Under the pieces are notes generated by a model, which searched no databases, was not told the origin of the DNA, and saw only the letters and a program-made list of their open reading frames with translations. A stretch of DNA of 64,000 nucleotides from JBOZRQ01 sp050789255 (lineage in GTDB: Bacteria; Bacillota; Sulfobacillia; Symbiobacteriales; Symbiobacteriaceae). The stretch lies in assembly GCA_050789255.1 (NCBI GenBank), contig JBOZRQ010000026.1, forward strand, positions 83,187 through 147,186, given 5' to 3'. Made by a program: the position numbers and the translations under genes. Below are positions 42,347 to 50,703 of the stretch, piece after piece (the first letter of the stretch is position 1; each line of letters begins with the position of its first letter).

Positions 42347-43546
42347 ATGCGCGAGGCAGTCATTGTGGATGCCGTACGGACGCCCATTGGCCGGTACGGC
42401 GGTGTGCTGAAGGATGTCCGGCCGGACGATTTGGCCGCCGTGGTGATCAAGGCGCTGATGGAGCGCAACCCGGGCGTCGATTCGGCGGCCATTGAAGATG
42501 TGATCTTCGGGGCGGCCAACCAGGCCGGCGAGGATAACCGCAACGTCGCCCGCATGGCGCTGCTGCTGGCGGGCCTGCCGATCACCGTTGGCGGCACCAC
42601 GGTCAACCGGCTGTGCGGGTCGGGCCTGGAGGCCGTCAACCAGGCGGCCCGGGCCGTCATGGCGGGCGACGGCGAGGTTTACATTGCCGGTGGCTCGGAG
42701 TCGATGACCCGGGCGCCGTTCGTCATGGCGAAGCACAGCGAGGCCTGGGACCGCAAGCTGGAGAGCTACGACACGACCATCGGCTGGCGCTTCACGAACC
42801 CGAGGCTGGCCGACCTGTACTACCCATACAGCATGGGCGAGACCGCCGAGAACGTCGCCGAGCGCTGGCAGATCACCCGGGAGGAGCAGGACGCCTTCGG
42901 GCAGTCCAGCCAGCAGAAGGCCTGCGCCGCCATCGCTGCCGGGCGCTTCAAAGATGAGATCGTCCCGGTAGCCATCCCGCAGCGGAAGGGCGACCCGGTC
43001 ATCGTCGACACCGACGAGCATCCCCGCCCCGACGTGACCCTGGAGAAGCTCGCCAAGCTCCCGCCGGCCTTCAAGAAGGGTGGCACGGTCACCGCAGGCA
43101 ACTCCTCCGGCATCAACGACGGCGCCTCCGCCCTGCTGATCATGTCCGCCGACAAGGCGGCGCAGCTCGGCCTCAAGCCCCTGGCCCGCATCAGGGCGAT
43201 GGCGGTCGCCGGGGTGGACCCCGCCTGCATGGGCGTAGGCCCGGTGCCAGCCACCCGCAAAGCCCTGCTTCGGGCGGGGCTAAGCGTGGACGACATCGGT
43301 CTGGTGGAGTTGAATGAGGCATTTGCTGCTCAGTCGCTGGCCTGCATCCGCGACCTGGGCCTCGATTCGGACCGGGTCAACGTCAACGGCGGCGCCATTG
43401 CCCTGGGCCACCCCCTGGGCTGCTCCGGCGCCCGCATTCTGACCACCCTCGTCCATGAAATGAAGCGGCGCGAGACCCGGTACGGCCTCGCCACGATGTG
43501 CATCGGCGTAGGGCAGGGCATCGCTACAATTGTCGAACGTCTGTAG
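42347..43546 (+). CDS. Acetyl-CoA acyltransferase (thiolase)
   Basis: ATG 42347 with GGGGGGG six bases upstream; TTG 42332 is the alternative. The 399-residue enzyme has the acyl-accepting Cys in NRLCGSGLEAVNQ near 89, GNSSGINDGASALLI, the His/Cys catalytic segment NGGAIALGHPLGCSGARI and MCIGVGQGIA. It is a degradative thiolase (PaaJ/FadA group). Located beyond the ABC exporter, it is separated from the other paa-type genes but would complete a beta-oxidation-like set. Confidence 0.9.
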   Translation: MREAVIVDAVRTPIGRYGGVLKDVRPDDLAAVVIKALMERNPGVDSAAIEDVIFGAANQAGEDNRNVARMALLLAGLPITVGGTTVNRLCGSGLEAVNQAARAVMAGDGEVYIAGGSESMTRAPFVMAKHSEAWDRKLESYDTTIGWRFTNPRLADLYYPYSMGETAENVAERWQITREEQDAFGQSSQQKACAAIAAGRFKDEIVPVAIPQRKGDPVIVDTDEHPRPDVTLEKLAKLPPAFKKGGTVTAGNSSGINDGASALLIMSADKAAQLGLKPLARIRAMAVAGVDPACMGVGPVPATRKALLRAGLSVDDIGLVELNEAFAAQSLACIRDLGLDSDRVNVNGGAIALGHPLGCSGARILTTLVHEMKRRETRYGLATMCIGVGQGIATIVERL

Positions 43547-43614
43547 CAGGAGTTTCCCCATTTCTACCAAATCTCTACCAGCAGATCGAAGTGTAGAAAA
43601 ATGGGGGCGGGGGA

Positions 43615-43965
43615 ATGCGACTGCAACTCTTTAAGGGGACCTACGCCATCATGTTCTTCCTGGCGATGACCGGGCTCTTCGTCATGCTTCGGCGCGGTGC
43701 GGGCGATGCCTTCGCCCTGCTAGCCTGGCTGGGTCTGGTCATACTGGCAGCTGGTGGCCTGGTCGCCACTGGCAGTGAACTGGCGGCGGTCCTGGGTGCC
43801 ACGGTCGGCCTGGTCACCACAGCCTACCTGGAGTTTGTGGGCACCTTGCCCGCCGCGGTGGGCAGCGGGGGCGGGCAATGGCGGGTGGAGGTCACCCTGG
43901 GCGCCTACCTTTTGCTCATGATCGCCCTGGTGGTCATCTGGCGGACTCGTCGCCGCCCCTCGTGA
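43615..43965 (+). CDS. Small membrane protein (116 aa), unknown
   Basis: ATG preceded by GGGGGCGGGGG. The product has four hydrophobic segments and a basic C-terminus (WRTRRRPS). No family recognised. An imperfect inverted repeat, CCCCATTTCTAC near 43556 with GTAGAAAAATGGGG near 43594, spans the gap from the thiolase and runs into the ribosome binding site, so it could be the thiolase terminator or affect translation. Confidence 0.6.
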   Translation: MRLQLFKGTYAIMFFLAMTGLFVMLRRGAGDAFALLAWLGLVILAAGGLVATGSELAAVLGATVGLVTTAYLEFVGTLPAAVGSGGGQWRVEVTLGAYLLLMIALVVIWRTRRRPS

Positions 43966-43994
43966 CTGCTAGAATAGAGCCGAGGTGAACTCCG

Positions 43995-44315
43995 TTGGAC
44001 TTTCAAAGCATCGCGGCAGCCAAGCGCTTCTCCGCCGAGAAGTACCAAAAGGCCAGCCTGTTTGAGACTGAGCTTTCCGCCCTCGACGTTTACTGCCTCA
44101 TGCCGGGGCAAAGCCAGAAACTCCACGCCCACAAGGGCAACGACAAGTACTACGTCGTCATGGAAGGGCGGGCGACCGTGCAGATCGGCACGGACGTGCG
44201 GGAGCTGGGCCCCGGCGAGGCTGCCCTGGCCCGCCCTGGCGTTGAGCACGCCATCTCCAACCAGTCGCAGGAGCCGGTGGTAGCGCTGGTCTTCCAGGCG
44301 CCGAAGCCCTGGTAG
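43995..44315 (+). CDS. Cupin-domain protein
   Basis: TTG start with GAGGTGAA upstream. The 106-residue product is a single small cupin barrel. Motif 1 is LHAHKGNDKYYVVMEGRATVQIG, with two His and the Tyr/Glu positions; motif 2 is ARPGVEHAISNQS, with a His. A metal-binding dioxygenase- or isomerase-like fold, substrate unknown. Follows the small membrane protein gene closely. Confidence 0.75.
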   Translation: MDFQSIAAAKRFSAEKYQKASLFETELSALDVYCLMPGQSQKLHAHKGNDKYYVVMEGRATVQIGTDVRELGPGEAALARPGVEHAISNQSQEPVVALVFQAPKPW

Positions 44316-44424
44316 TCTCTCAAGTCGAAAAGCAGGGATCTGTCGTTCCTTGTCGAACCTTGTGTAGCCTTTATCCTACTAGATAAGTAACGGACGACAG
44401 GGGTGACCGACAATCGAATACCCG

Positions 44425-44988
44425 ATGCGCGAGCAAATCCGGCTCGACAGCCGTTGGCAGACCCGCAATGCGGCCGAGGGCCGCGTCACGGTCTTCGTAC
44501 CGGCTCCGTGGGCCGATAAGCACGTTGTGCTGCAGCCGGCCCAAGGCCAGAACTGGACAGGGGCCAGTCTGGAGGGGGCGCCGCTGCAGCGAAACCCCGC
44601 CGGTGAGTGGAACGCCGCTTCCGTGCAGCCCGGCGCTTGGAACTCCGTCACGGTTGCTGACGGAACCGCAGACGGCGCACGCCTCGTGGCCAGCGACCAG
44701 TTGCACATCTCGGCGCTGGATGCCTCCGTGGCGTCCGACCGCTCGCTCTCGGTCCGCGTCCGGCTGTCGGACGGCGCCCGGGGCCCCGTCATCATCGTCT
44801 TTACGGTTTCTGCTCACGACGGGCGCCAGGTCGGCGGCACCGAGCTGTTGCTCAGCCGAAAAACACGCGAGGTCTCGGTCGAAATCCCGCTGCCGAACAT
44901 CCGGGCCGGCCACTACCGGCTCAAGGCCACGGTCAGCGACGGCGACCACGTGGTGGACAACGCCCGGCTCGACGTAAAAATCCCCTGA
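44425..44988 (+). CDS. Beta-rich protein (187 aa), unknown
   Basis: ATG 44425 lacks a nearby ribosome binding site; AGGGGTG at 44399-44405 would better suit an in-frame ATC at 44413. The product has no signal peptide and looks like two Ig-like or sandwich domains (VTVFVPAPWADKHVVLQP..., then ALDASVASDRSLSVRVRLSDGARGPVIIVFTVSAHDG... and LRIKA-like HYRLKATVSDGDHVVDNARLDVKI). No family recognised. Sits directly upstream of the inactive HtrA-like gene. Confidence 0.6.
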   Translation: MREQIRLDSRWQTRNAAEGRVTVFVPAPWADKHVVLQPAQGQNWTGASLEGAPLQRNPAGEWNAASVQPGAWNSVTVADGTADGARLVASDQLHISALDASVASDRSLSVRVRLSDGARGPVIIVFTVSAHDGRQVGGTELLLSRKTREVSVEIPLPNIRAGHYRLKATVSDGDHVVDNARLDVKIP

Positions 44989-45007
44989 GCTATTATGGAA
45001 GTCGGCC

Positions 45008-45029
45008 CGCGGTGACAGCACCGCGGGTC
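45008..45029 (+). terminator. Hairpin after the beta-rich protein gene
   Basis: Perfect 9-bp stem (CCCGCGGTG/CACCGCGGG) with loop ACAG and no T-run. Confidence 0.5.
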
Positions 45030-45089
45030 ACTTGCTGTTCGACAAAACAGTGCTAGAATATGTTTCGAATGACGCGGGAGGTGACACGC

Positions 45090-46073
45090 GTGGACCCCTG
45101 GTCTACAGCCCTCGTTTCAGCGCTCGACAAGATTCGTCCTGCGGTGGTGCACGTGGATGCCCGTACCCCGAAAACGGGCCAGGTCGCTCTCGGTACTGGC
45201 GTGGTCCTGGACCATTACCACGTGATCACAAGTGCGCAGGTCGTTGCCATGGACGACCAGGTCTCGGTAAAAACGTTTGACGGCAAGCGGCGCCCCGCCA
45301 AGTGCGTCGGCATTGACCCGCTCTATTTCCTGTCCATCCTCCGGCTGGACGAGCGGCTCTCCTTTGATCCGCCCACCTTTGCGCCGGAGGGCACATCGCC
45401 CGTCGGGCTCATGGTCTTCACCGTCGGGTACGCCAACGGCTACGAACACAGCATGACCACCGGCGTCGTCAGCGCCAGCGACCGAACCGTCTACCGGCCG
45501 CCGCAGACCCGGAAGGCCGGCAACTACCCGGTGGACGGGCTGATCATCACCAATGCGCAGATTCACCCCGGCAACATCGGCGGCCCGCTGGCCGACCTGG
45601 AGGGCCGCGTGGTGGGCATCAACGGCATTGCCTGGCAGGGCGGCATGTCCCTGGCGCTCCAGTCCTCCGTGGCAGCCCGCGTCGCCAGCCAAATCATCGA
45701 CCATGGCTACGCCGTGCACCCCTACCTGGGCTTCTCCGGCGAGGTGGACGTCATCGACCGCATCTGGGTCGACCTGTTCTCGCTCCCGGCTGACCGGGGG
45801 GTTATGGTGCAGTACGTGGCCAAGGGCGGCCCCGGCGACCGCGCCGGCCTGAAGGAAATGGATCTGGTCCTCGCCGTGGACGGCCGGAGCCCCATCTCCC
45901 ACGCCGGGCAGATCCGCAAAACCCTCGCCACGCATCGCCACGGCGAGCGGGTGCCCCTCACCGTGCTGCGCCAGGGCGAAGTGATTCAGGTCATGATCCC
46001 GGTTGAGGAGATTCCGCGCCTCAGCGACCCGCCCGACGTGGAGGACGACGCTGAGATGCACGAAGAGGATTGA
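45090..46073 (+). CDS. HtrA-like protein with complete loss of the catalytic triad (pseudoprotease) and PDZ domain
   Basis: GTG 45090 with GGGAGGTGA upstream. The 327-residue protein follows the HtrA/DegP fold but all three catalytic positions are changed: TSAQVV has Q50 for His, the DLAVL position reads F80-L-S-I-L instead of Asp, and GNIGGPL has I163 for Ser. The surrounding loops are well kept (TVGYANG..., TGVVSASDRTVYRP, HPGNIGGPLADLEGRVVGIN), followed by a PDZ-like domain (about 225-310: GVMVQYVAKGGPGDRAGLKEMDLVLAVDGRSP). No signal peptide, so probably cytoplasmic. A binding rather than cleaving role is likely. Confidence 0.85.
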   Translation: MDPWSTALVSALDKIRPAVVHVDARTPKTGQVALGTGVVLDHYHVITSAQVVAMDDQVSVKTFDGKRRPAKCVGIDPLYFLSILRLDERLSFDPPTFAPEGTSPVGLMVFTVGYANGYEHSMTTGVVSASDRTVYRPPQTRKAGNYPVDGLIITNAQIHPGNIGGPLADLEGRVVGINGIAWQGGMSLALQSSVAARVASQIIDHGYAVHPYLGFSGEVDVIDRIWVDLFSLPADRGVMVQYVAKGGPGDRAGLKEMDLVLAVDGRSPISHAGQIRKTLATHRHGERVPLTVLRQGEVIQVMIPVEEIPRLSDPPDVEDDAEMHEED

Positions 46074-46082
46074 CGACGGCAC

Positions 46083-46114
46083 AGGCCGGGGAGAGGTTCC
46101 CCGGCCTATTTTTT
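46083..46114 (+). terminator. Rho-independent terminator
   Basis: AGGCCGGGGA/TCCCCGGCCT with a T6 run at 46109-46114. Confidence 0.9.
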
Positions 46115-46129
46115 GTGGCTTTAGTTCTA

Positions 46130-46159
46130 TTGTAAACAGAACATAAAGTTCAGTATGCT
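46130..46159 (+). promoter_or_regulatory. Promoter of the stalk-domain protein gene
   Basis: TTGTAA at 46130-46135 and TATGCT at 46154-46159 with an 18-base spacer. GTTCT/AGAAC (46124-46128 and 46138-46142) form an inverted repeat over the -35. Confidence 0.6.
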
Positions 46160-46163
46160 AAAA

Positions 46164-46179
46164 CTTAGTACATACTAAG
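46164..46179. promoter_or_regulatory. CTTAGTA-CA-TACTAAG palindrome over the start of transcription/ribosome binding site
   Basis: Perfect 7-bp arms separated by CA; the right arm overlaps the AAGGAG ribosome binding site of the next gene. It could be an operator or a hairpin that hides the binding site. Confidence 0.5.
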
Positions 46180-46190
46180 GAGTGGGCTAC

Positions 46191-47810
46191 TTGTCGCGAC
46201 TCCGCTCATTCGTCCTGGCACTCCTCTTTGCAATCCTCATGCCACTCCCTTTGCACGCAGCCACGGACCCCGGCCTTACGGTGGACATCCCGGAGCTCAC
46301 CCGGGTGCGAACGATCACCGTGCGCGGGCAGACCGTGCCCGGTTCCGACGTCGCGGTAGGCCCCTTCAAAACCAAGGCCGATGCTGCGGGGCTCTTCCAG
46401 GCCCAACTGGACTTGACGTCTGAAGGGGTTAACGGCGTAACGGTTACAGCCAACACCCCAGAGGGGAAGGTGTTCACGTGGTCGGGCTCCACCGAACTGG
46501 ACACCCAGGCCCCTCGGATCGTCCAGCTGCTGCCGGATGTGACCAACCAGCGGTACTTCAAGGTCACCGGTCGGACGGAGGTCGGCGCCCGGGTGGAGGT
46601 GAACGGGAAGGCCGTCCCGGCAGATGCGGGCGGCTACTTCTCCACCTGGGTCTCTCTCGACTTGGAGCCCACCGTGAAACAGGTGGTTACAGACTCCGCC
46701 GGCAATCAAACGGTGGTTGAGAAGAGCATCACCGTGGTCAAGACGGCGCCCCAGTACCAGACCTGGGTGCCATACGTGGCCGCAGTGGGCTCTGCCAAGG
46801 CGGGCACCAAGATCACGAACGCCACCGATCCCGATGCGCCGGTCATCATCGTTGAGCAAGATGAGCAGTTCCGGTGGATCGAGCACCTGGATCTGGGCTG
46901 GAAGGACCTTTGGCTCAAGTTTGAGCCGGCCACCGGGGCGCCCTATTACCACTTCTATCAATGGCATCGTCCCGTGGACATTGAGTTCCCCGCTCAGACC
47001 AATCTGTCCCGAATCACCCTCCCGGGGCAGCTTTTCCAGGGCTGGCGTATGACGATCAACAACGAAAGTGTCACTGCGGACGCCGAAGGTCGGTTCACCT
47101 TCACCACGGAGCTGAAAATCGGGGACAACGACTTCCAGGTTATTCTCTTCTCTCCGGAGGGCGCTTCGTACAACTACTCGGTGCGGATCAACCGGACGAG
47201 TTGGTCCGTGGCCACTGGCTTTCAGGACGGAATGTGGATGTTCACCCTGGTGGATCCCCCGGGGTACAGGTACTCCCTGCGGGGACATCCTGAGGTACCG
47301 CAGGTGGTGATGGGGCCGGAAGGGCGCATCGGTTGGCCGATCAAGGTTGTCCCTGGTCTGAACCGTGTCTCCATCGACTTCATGCGAACGAATTCTAGCA
47401 TTGGCCTGCTTTATTATGAGTTTACCTACAATCCCGGCCGAGTTGTAAAAATGCAGTTGGAGCATCCGACCATGTTCGTCAATAGCGAGGAGCAGACGTT
47501 GACGGTTCCGCCCAAACTGATCGACGGGAACACCTACGTTCCCTTGCGTCCCCTGGCTGACGCCCTGGGCGCCAAGCTCACCTGGGACGGAGCAACCCGG
47601 TCCGCCCTCTTCGAGCTGGGCAGCAAGAGGCTCTCGGTCACGCTGGACAGTTACGAGGCCAAGGTGAATGGCAACGTTGTTCCCATGATCGCCCCCGCGC
47701 TCCTGGTCTCCGATCGCACCATGGTCCCGCTGCGGTTCATCAGCGAGAACCTGGGCGCCCAGGTGAAGTGGGATGGCGCCACACGCAGCATCACCATCAC
47801 GTTGCCTTAA
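46191..47810 (+). CDS. Secreted protein with copper-amine-oxidase-like stalk domain
   Basis: TTG 46191 with AAGGAG 8 bases upstream; GTG 46182 overlaps that site. The 539-residue protein has a signal peptide (LRSFVLALLFAILMPLPLHA). It then has three Ig-like modules with repeats such as ...ITVRGQTVPGSDVAVGPFKTKADAAGLFQAQLDL and FKVTGRTEVGARVEVNGKAVPADAGGYFSTWVSL. From about 420 there are two stalk-type (Cu_amine_oxidN1-like) repeats: TYVPLRPLADALGAKLTWDGAT and TMVPLRFISENLGAQVKWDGAT. The latter domain is common in secreted Bacillota proteins. A paralogue lies 22 bases downstream. Confidence 0.8.
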   Translation: MSRLRSFVLALLFAILMPLPLHAATDPGLTVDIPELTRVRTITVRGQTVPGSDVAVGPFKTKADAAGLFQAQLDLTSEGVNGVTVTANTPEGKVFTWSGSTELDTQAPRIVQLLPDVTNQRYFKVTGRTEVGARVEVNGKAVPADAGGYFSTWVSLDLEPTVKQVVTDSAGNQTVVEKSITVVKTAPQYQTWVPYVAAVGSAKAGTKITNATDPDAPVIIVEQDEQFRWIEHLDLGWKDLWLKFEPATGAPYYHFYQWHRPVDIEFPAQTNLSRITLPGQLFQGWRMTINNESVTADAEGRFTFTTELKIGDNDFQVILFSPEGASYNYSVRINRTSWSVATGFQDGMWMFTLVDPPGYRYSLRGHPEVPQVVMGPEGRIGWPIKVVPGLNRVSIDFMRTNSSIGLLYYEFTYNPGRVVKMQLEHPTMFVNSEEQTLTVPPKLIDGNTYVPLRPLADALGAKLTWDGATRSALFELGSKRLSVTLDSYEAKVNGNVVPMIAPALLVSDRTMVPLRFISENLGAQVKWDGATRSITITLP

Positions 47811-47832
47811 CCCATTTGGAAGGAGCCCCACC

Positions 47833-48846
47833 ATGGCTAACCCTCGAAAGTTGTTGGCGCTTCTGCTGGTTGCGGCAGCGGCCTTTCTGTTCCTTCCTCG
47901 CCAGGCGGCGGGTGCGGTGGATCAGGAACCACCCAAGCTGGATGTCTATATTCCCCGGGTCGTCAACGTGGAGTGGGTGGACGTGGTCGGTCAGTCGGAG
48001 CCAGGAGCCACGGTCCTGGTCAACGGCAAGCAAGTAACCTTGGACGAAAAGGGCGAGTTCGCCACCCAGGTTCAGGCTATACAGTTTCCAGTGACGGTGA
48101 CCGTGGTTGCAATAGACGCAGCCGGCAACCAGAGCGTGGCGAGTGAACGTGTGAAGTACACCTCAGCCGTGCCATGGCTGACCGCTCAGCCCCTGGTGGG
48201 CATCCCTGTGAAGGCCCCACAAGAGACGCTCGTCAAGCGACCGGGGGCCAAGAACGGCATCTACCCTGACAGCAACGGTCTGGTACGCTGGCTCTTCCGA
48301 CCGCAGCTTGGCTGGAACTATTACTGGATTCGGTTCGAGCCGCCCGGGGCGCCCCCGTACTACCACCTTTATTCCGTGCTCAGGCCGGTGGAGGTAGAGC
48401 TTCCCGCCAAAACCAACCTGGAGCGGCTCAGTCTGCCCGCCAGGCTGGCCAAGGACTGGAAGCTGAGGATCGACGGCAAGCCTGTGACCACCGATGCCGA
48501 AGGTCGCTTCACCCTGACCAGGGACCTGGCCATGGGCAGCAACGAGATCAAGTTCCAGATCACACTGCCCAACGGTCTGACCCTTAACCTGAACCCTCGG
48601 GTGTGGCGCATTGAACTGGGACCGCTGCAGATTAAAGATGGCCGCTGGAAGTTCCGCGTCGGGGGCGAATCCGCTACAGTATTCGGCCATGCCGGGCTCG
48701 AAGACCTATGGGTTCCGGTCACCGAGCAGGCCTATTGGGAAATCCCCCTTCAGCCAGGCTTCAACGATCTCTCCTTCAGCTACATCGCCCCCTCCGGAGC
48801 GGCGGGGATTCTGCGCTATCAGTTTGACTACGAACCCACGAAGTAA
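47833..48846 (+). CDS. Secreted paralogue of the stalk-domain protein, without the stalk
   Basis: ATG with GGAAGGAG upstream. The 337-residue product has a signal peptide (cleavage near AAGAVDQ). It shares the same order of motifs with its neighbour: PYYHLYSVLRPVEVELPAKTNLERLSLP versus PYYHFYQWHRPVDIEFPAQTNLSRITLP, and VTTDAEGRFTLTRDLAMGSNEI versus VTADAEGRFTFTTELKIGDNDF. It lacks the C-terminal stalk repeats. Probably cotranscribed; an extracellular duplication product. Confidence 0.8.
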   Translation: MANPRKLLALLLVAAAAFLFLPRQAAGAVDQEPPKLDVYIPRVVNVEWVDVVGQSEPGATVLVNGKQVTLDEKGEFATQVQAIQFPVTVTVVAIDAAGNQSVASERVKYTSAVPWLTAQPLVGIPVKAPQETLVKRPGAKNGIYPDSNGLVRWLFRPQLGWNYYWIRFEPPGAPPYYHLYSVLRPVEVELPAKTNLERLSLPARLAKDWKLRIDGKPVTTDAEGRFTLTRDLAMGSNEIKFQITLPNGLTLNLNPRVWRIELGPLQIKDGRWKFRVGGESATVFGHAGLEDLWVPVTEQAYWEIPLQPGFNDLSFSYIAPSGAAGILRYQFDYEPTK

Positions 48847-48882
48847 AAAATGCCGCCGAGCCTGATGGCCCGGCGGCGTTTT
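48847..48882. terminator. Bidirectional terminator
   Basis: AAAATGCCGCCG pairs with CGGCGGCGTTTT, with A- and T-runs on the two sides; shared by the convergent htrA gene. Confidence 0.85.
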
Positions 48883-48892
48883 GCATCTCTTC

Positions 48893-50446
48893 TTAGCGGA
48901 GGTCCTTGATCGTGAAGCGGAAGGTGACGGTCTTGCCGTCGGTGGTGGTCACCACGACGCTCAGGTCCTCCGTGGTGGAGAGACCGGCCGTGCTGAAGCG
49001 CACCCGGGCGTTGGCGATCACGACAGAGCCGTCGGTGGAGGTGGTGTAGGAGATGGTGCCGGCGGTGGAGCCAGCGACCTTCTTGCTGCCCTGCTGCAGG
49101 GTGAAGGTGGCGCCCTTCATAAACTCGGCCTTGTCGCCCTGGATCTCCATCTGGAACTCCAGCTTGCCGGCGATCTCCTTGGCCACCTGCTGTTGGAAGC
49201 CCACGCCCGGCTGGAAGCCGAAGTCATAGGCTGAGGCGACCCGGCGGGCGATGTAAAGATACTCGGTGTACATGATGGCGTAGTTGCTGCCGCTCATCGC
49301 AAAGTAGTCGGAGTTCACATCGGCCATCCGGTCGGAAATGTCGTGGCCGAATTCGGCAGCCTCCTGGATCTGGCCGGCGTTCAGGTTCATCAGAATGCCG
49401 CCAACCTGGCTGCCCTCTTCCTCGGCGGCCTTCTTCATCGCATCGCGGGACGCCAGGATGATCGGCACGGAGAGCACCTGGCCGCTGCGGCGCACCGAGA
49501 CCATGACCCGGTCGCCGGGCTTCTTGGTGAGCAGGAAGCTGTAGACGTCGTCCTCGGTGTAGATCGGGGTCTCGTCGAGCTTGATCAGCTTGTCCCCCGG
49601 TCGCAGGGCGGTGAGGCCGGCGGGGCCGTCGTCGATGATCTGCCAGATCTCCACGCCCTCGGCGTCGGGCACGCCGAAGTAGGCCTCCCAGCCCTCGTAC
49701 AGCGAGATGCCCAGGGTCGCACGCTCCACCTTGCCGTCCTTCAGCAGGGTCTCAGCGATCTGCTTGGCGGTGTTGGCGGGGATGGCGAAACCGAGGCCCT
49801 CAACGCCAACCTCAGCCATCTTGGCGGAGTTAATGCCGATCACTTCGCCCTGCAGGTTAAAGAGCGGTCCGCCGCTGTTGCCGGGGTTGATCGGGGCGTC
49901 CACCTGCAGGAAGGGGTAGCCCGAGCCCAGGGAGCGGCCCGTGCCCGACAGGATGCCGGCAGAGACGGAGTTGCCCAGCCGGAAGCCCAGCGGGTTGCCG
50001 ACGGCCACCACCGACTGGCCCACGGTTACCTTGCTCGAGTCGGCGAAGGGCAACGGCTTGAGGCCCTTCTTGGTCACCTTGACCACAGCGATGTCGGAGG
50101 TCTCATCCAGGAAGATCTTGTCCGGGGTGACCGTCTCGACGGTGCGGTCAGAGTAGAGGATCTTCAGTTCCGACGCCTCCGCGACCACGTGGGCGTTGGT
50201 GATAATCACGCCGTCCTTGTATACGAAGCCGGTGCCGGCCGCACGGCCGCGGTCCGTGCTGCGGGTTGCCTTCATGGTGTTCAGAATACCGACCACCGAA
50301 GGCTTCGCTGCAGCAGCAACACTGGCGATGCTTTCACTGGTCGTGGCCGCAGTGGTTTCAGCCAGAGCGGGTACGGAACCGGCACCCATTAGTACGAATA
50401 CGGCCAACACAACCGAGAGCGCCCGAACCAGACGGGAGGAACGCAT
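48893..50446 (-). CDS. HtrA-type serine protease, secreted, with C-terminal beta domain
   Basis: ATG 50446 (longer frame to 50482 lacks support). The 517-residue protein has a signal peptide (cleavage near ALAE). The trypsin-like domain has an intact triad: H86 (ITNAHVV), D118 (TSDIAVV) and S191 (GNSGGPL). A PDZ domain lies near 255-330 (VEIWQIIDDGPAGLTALRPGDKLIKLDETPIY), and an extra C-terminal domain of about 170 residues ends in VVVTTTDGKTVTFRFTIKDL. Surface quality-control protease. Its upstream region carries ATACCG(9)CGGTAT and two tandem GGCGCC palindromes. Confidence 0.88.
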   Translation of the reverse strand: MRSSRLVRALSVVLAVFVLMGAGSVPALAETTAATTSESIASVAAAAKPSVVGILNTMKATRSTDRGRAAGTGFVYKDGVIITNAHVVAEASELKILYSDRTVETVTPDKIFLDETSDIAVVKVTKKGLKPLPFADSSKVTVGQSVVAVGNPLGFRLGNSVSAGILSGTGRSLGSGYPFLQVDAPINPGNSGGPLFNLQGEVIGINSAKMAEVGVEGLGFAIPANTAKQIAETLLKDGKVERATLGISLYEGWEAYFGVPDAEGVEIWQIIDDGPAGLTALRPGDKLIKLDETPIYTEDDVYSFLLTKKPGDRVMVSVRRSGQVLSVPIILASRDAMKKAAEEEGSQVGGILMNLNAGQIQEAAEFGHDISDRMADVNSDYFAMSGSNYAIMYTEYLYIARRVASAYDFGFQPGVGFQQQVAKEIAGKLEFQMEIQGDKAEFMKGATFTLQQGSKKVAGSTAGTISYTTSTDGSVVIANARVRFSTAGLSTTEDLSVVVTTTDGKTVTFRFTIKDLR

Positions 50447-50703
50447 ATCGATAACCTGCCTTTCTCGGCGCCAAGGCGCCAAACCAAAACATACCGATAC
50501 TTAGACGGTATTGCCATTAGTAGAGTTCGGTTCAGCCCGTTCAGAATCCCGCTAACCGTTCGACAGGATTCGCGAGATTTCTACGGGCGTTCACCCGATA
50601 TCCCCCAAAAGTCTAGGGCGCCAATTTAGACCATTGTAACTACCCCCTTATGCTAGCACGCGCTTGCCTTCGCCGCGGCTATGATGTAACAGGGGGGATG
50701 AAA
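50447..50703. other. Divergent intergenic region (htrA / P-loop ATPase)
   Basis: ATACCG (50491-50496) and CGGTAT (50506-50511) form an inverted repeat with a 9-base spacer, and GGCGCCAAGGCGCC (50467-50480) is a double palindrome close to the htrA start. I see no gene here; both divergent promoters probably lie in this stretch. Confidence 0.4.

Noticed and set aside
44316..44424. Small RNA in the gap before the beta-rich protein gene
   Set aside because: No stable stem or terminator is visible; AT-richness alone is not enough.
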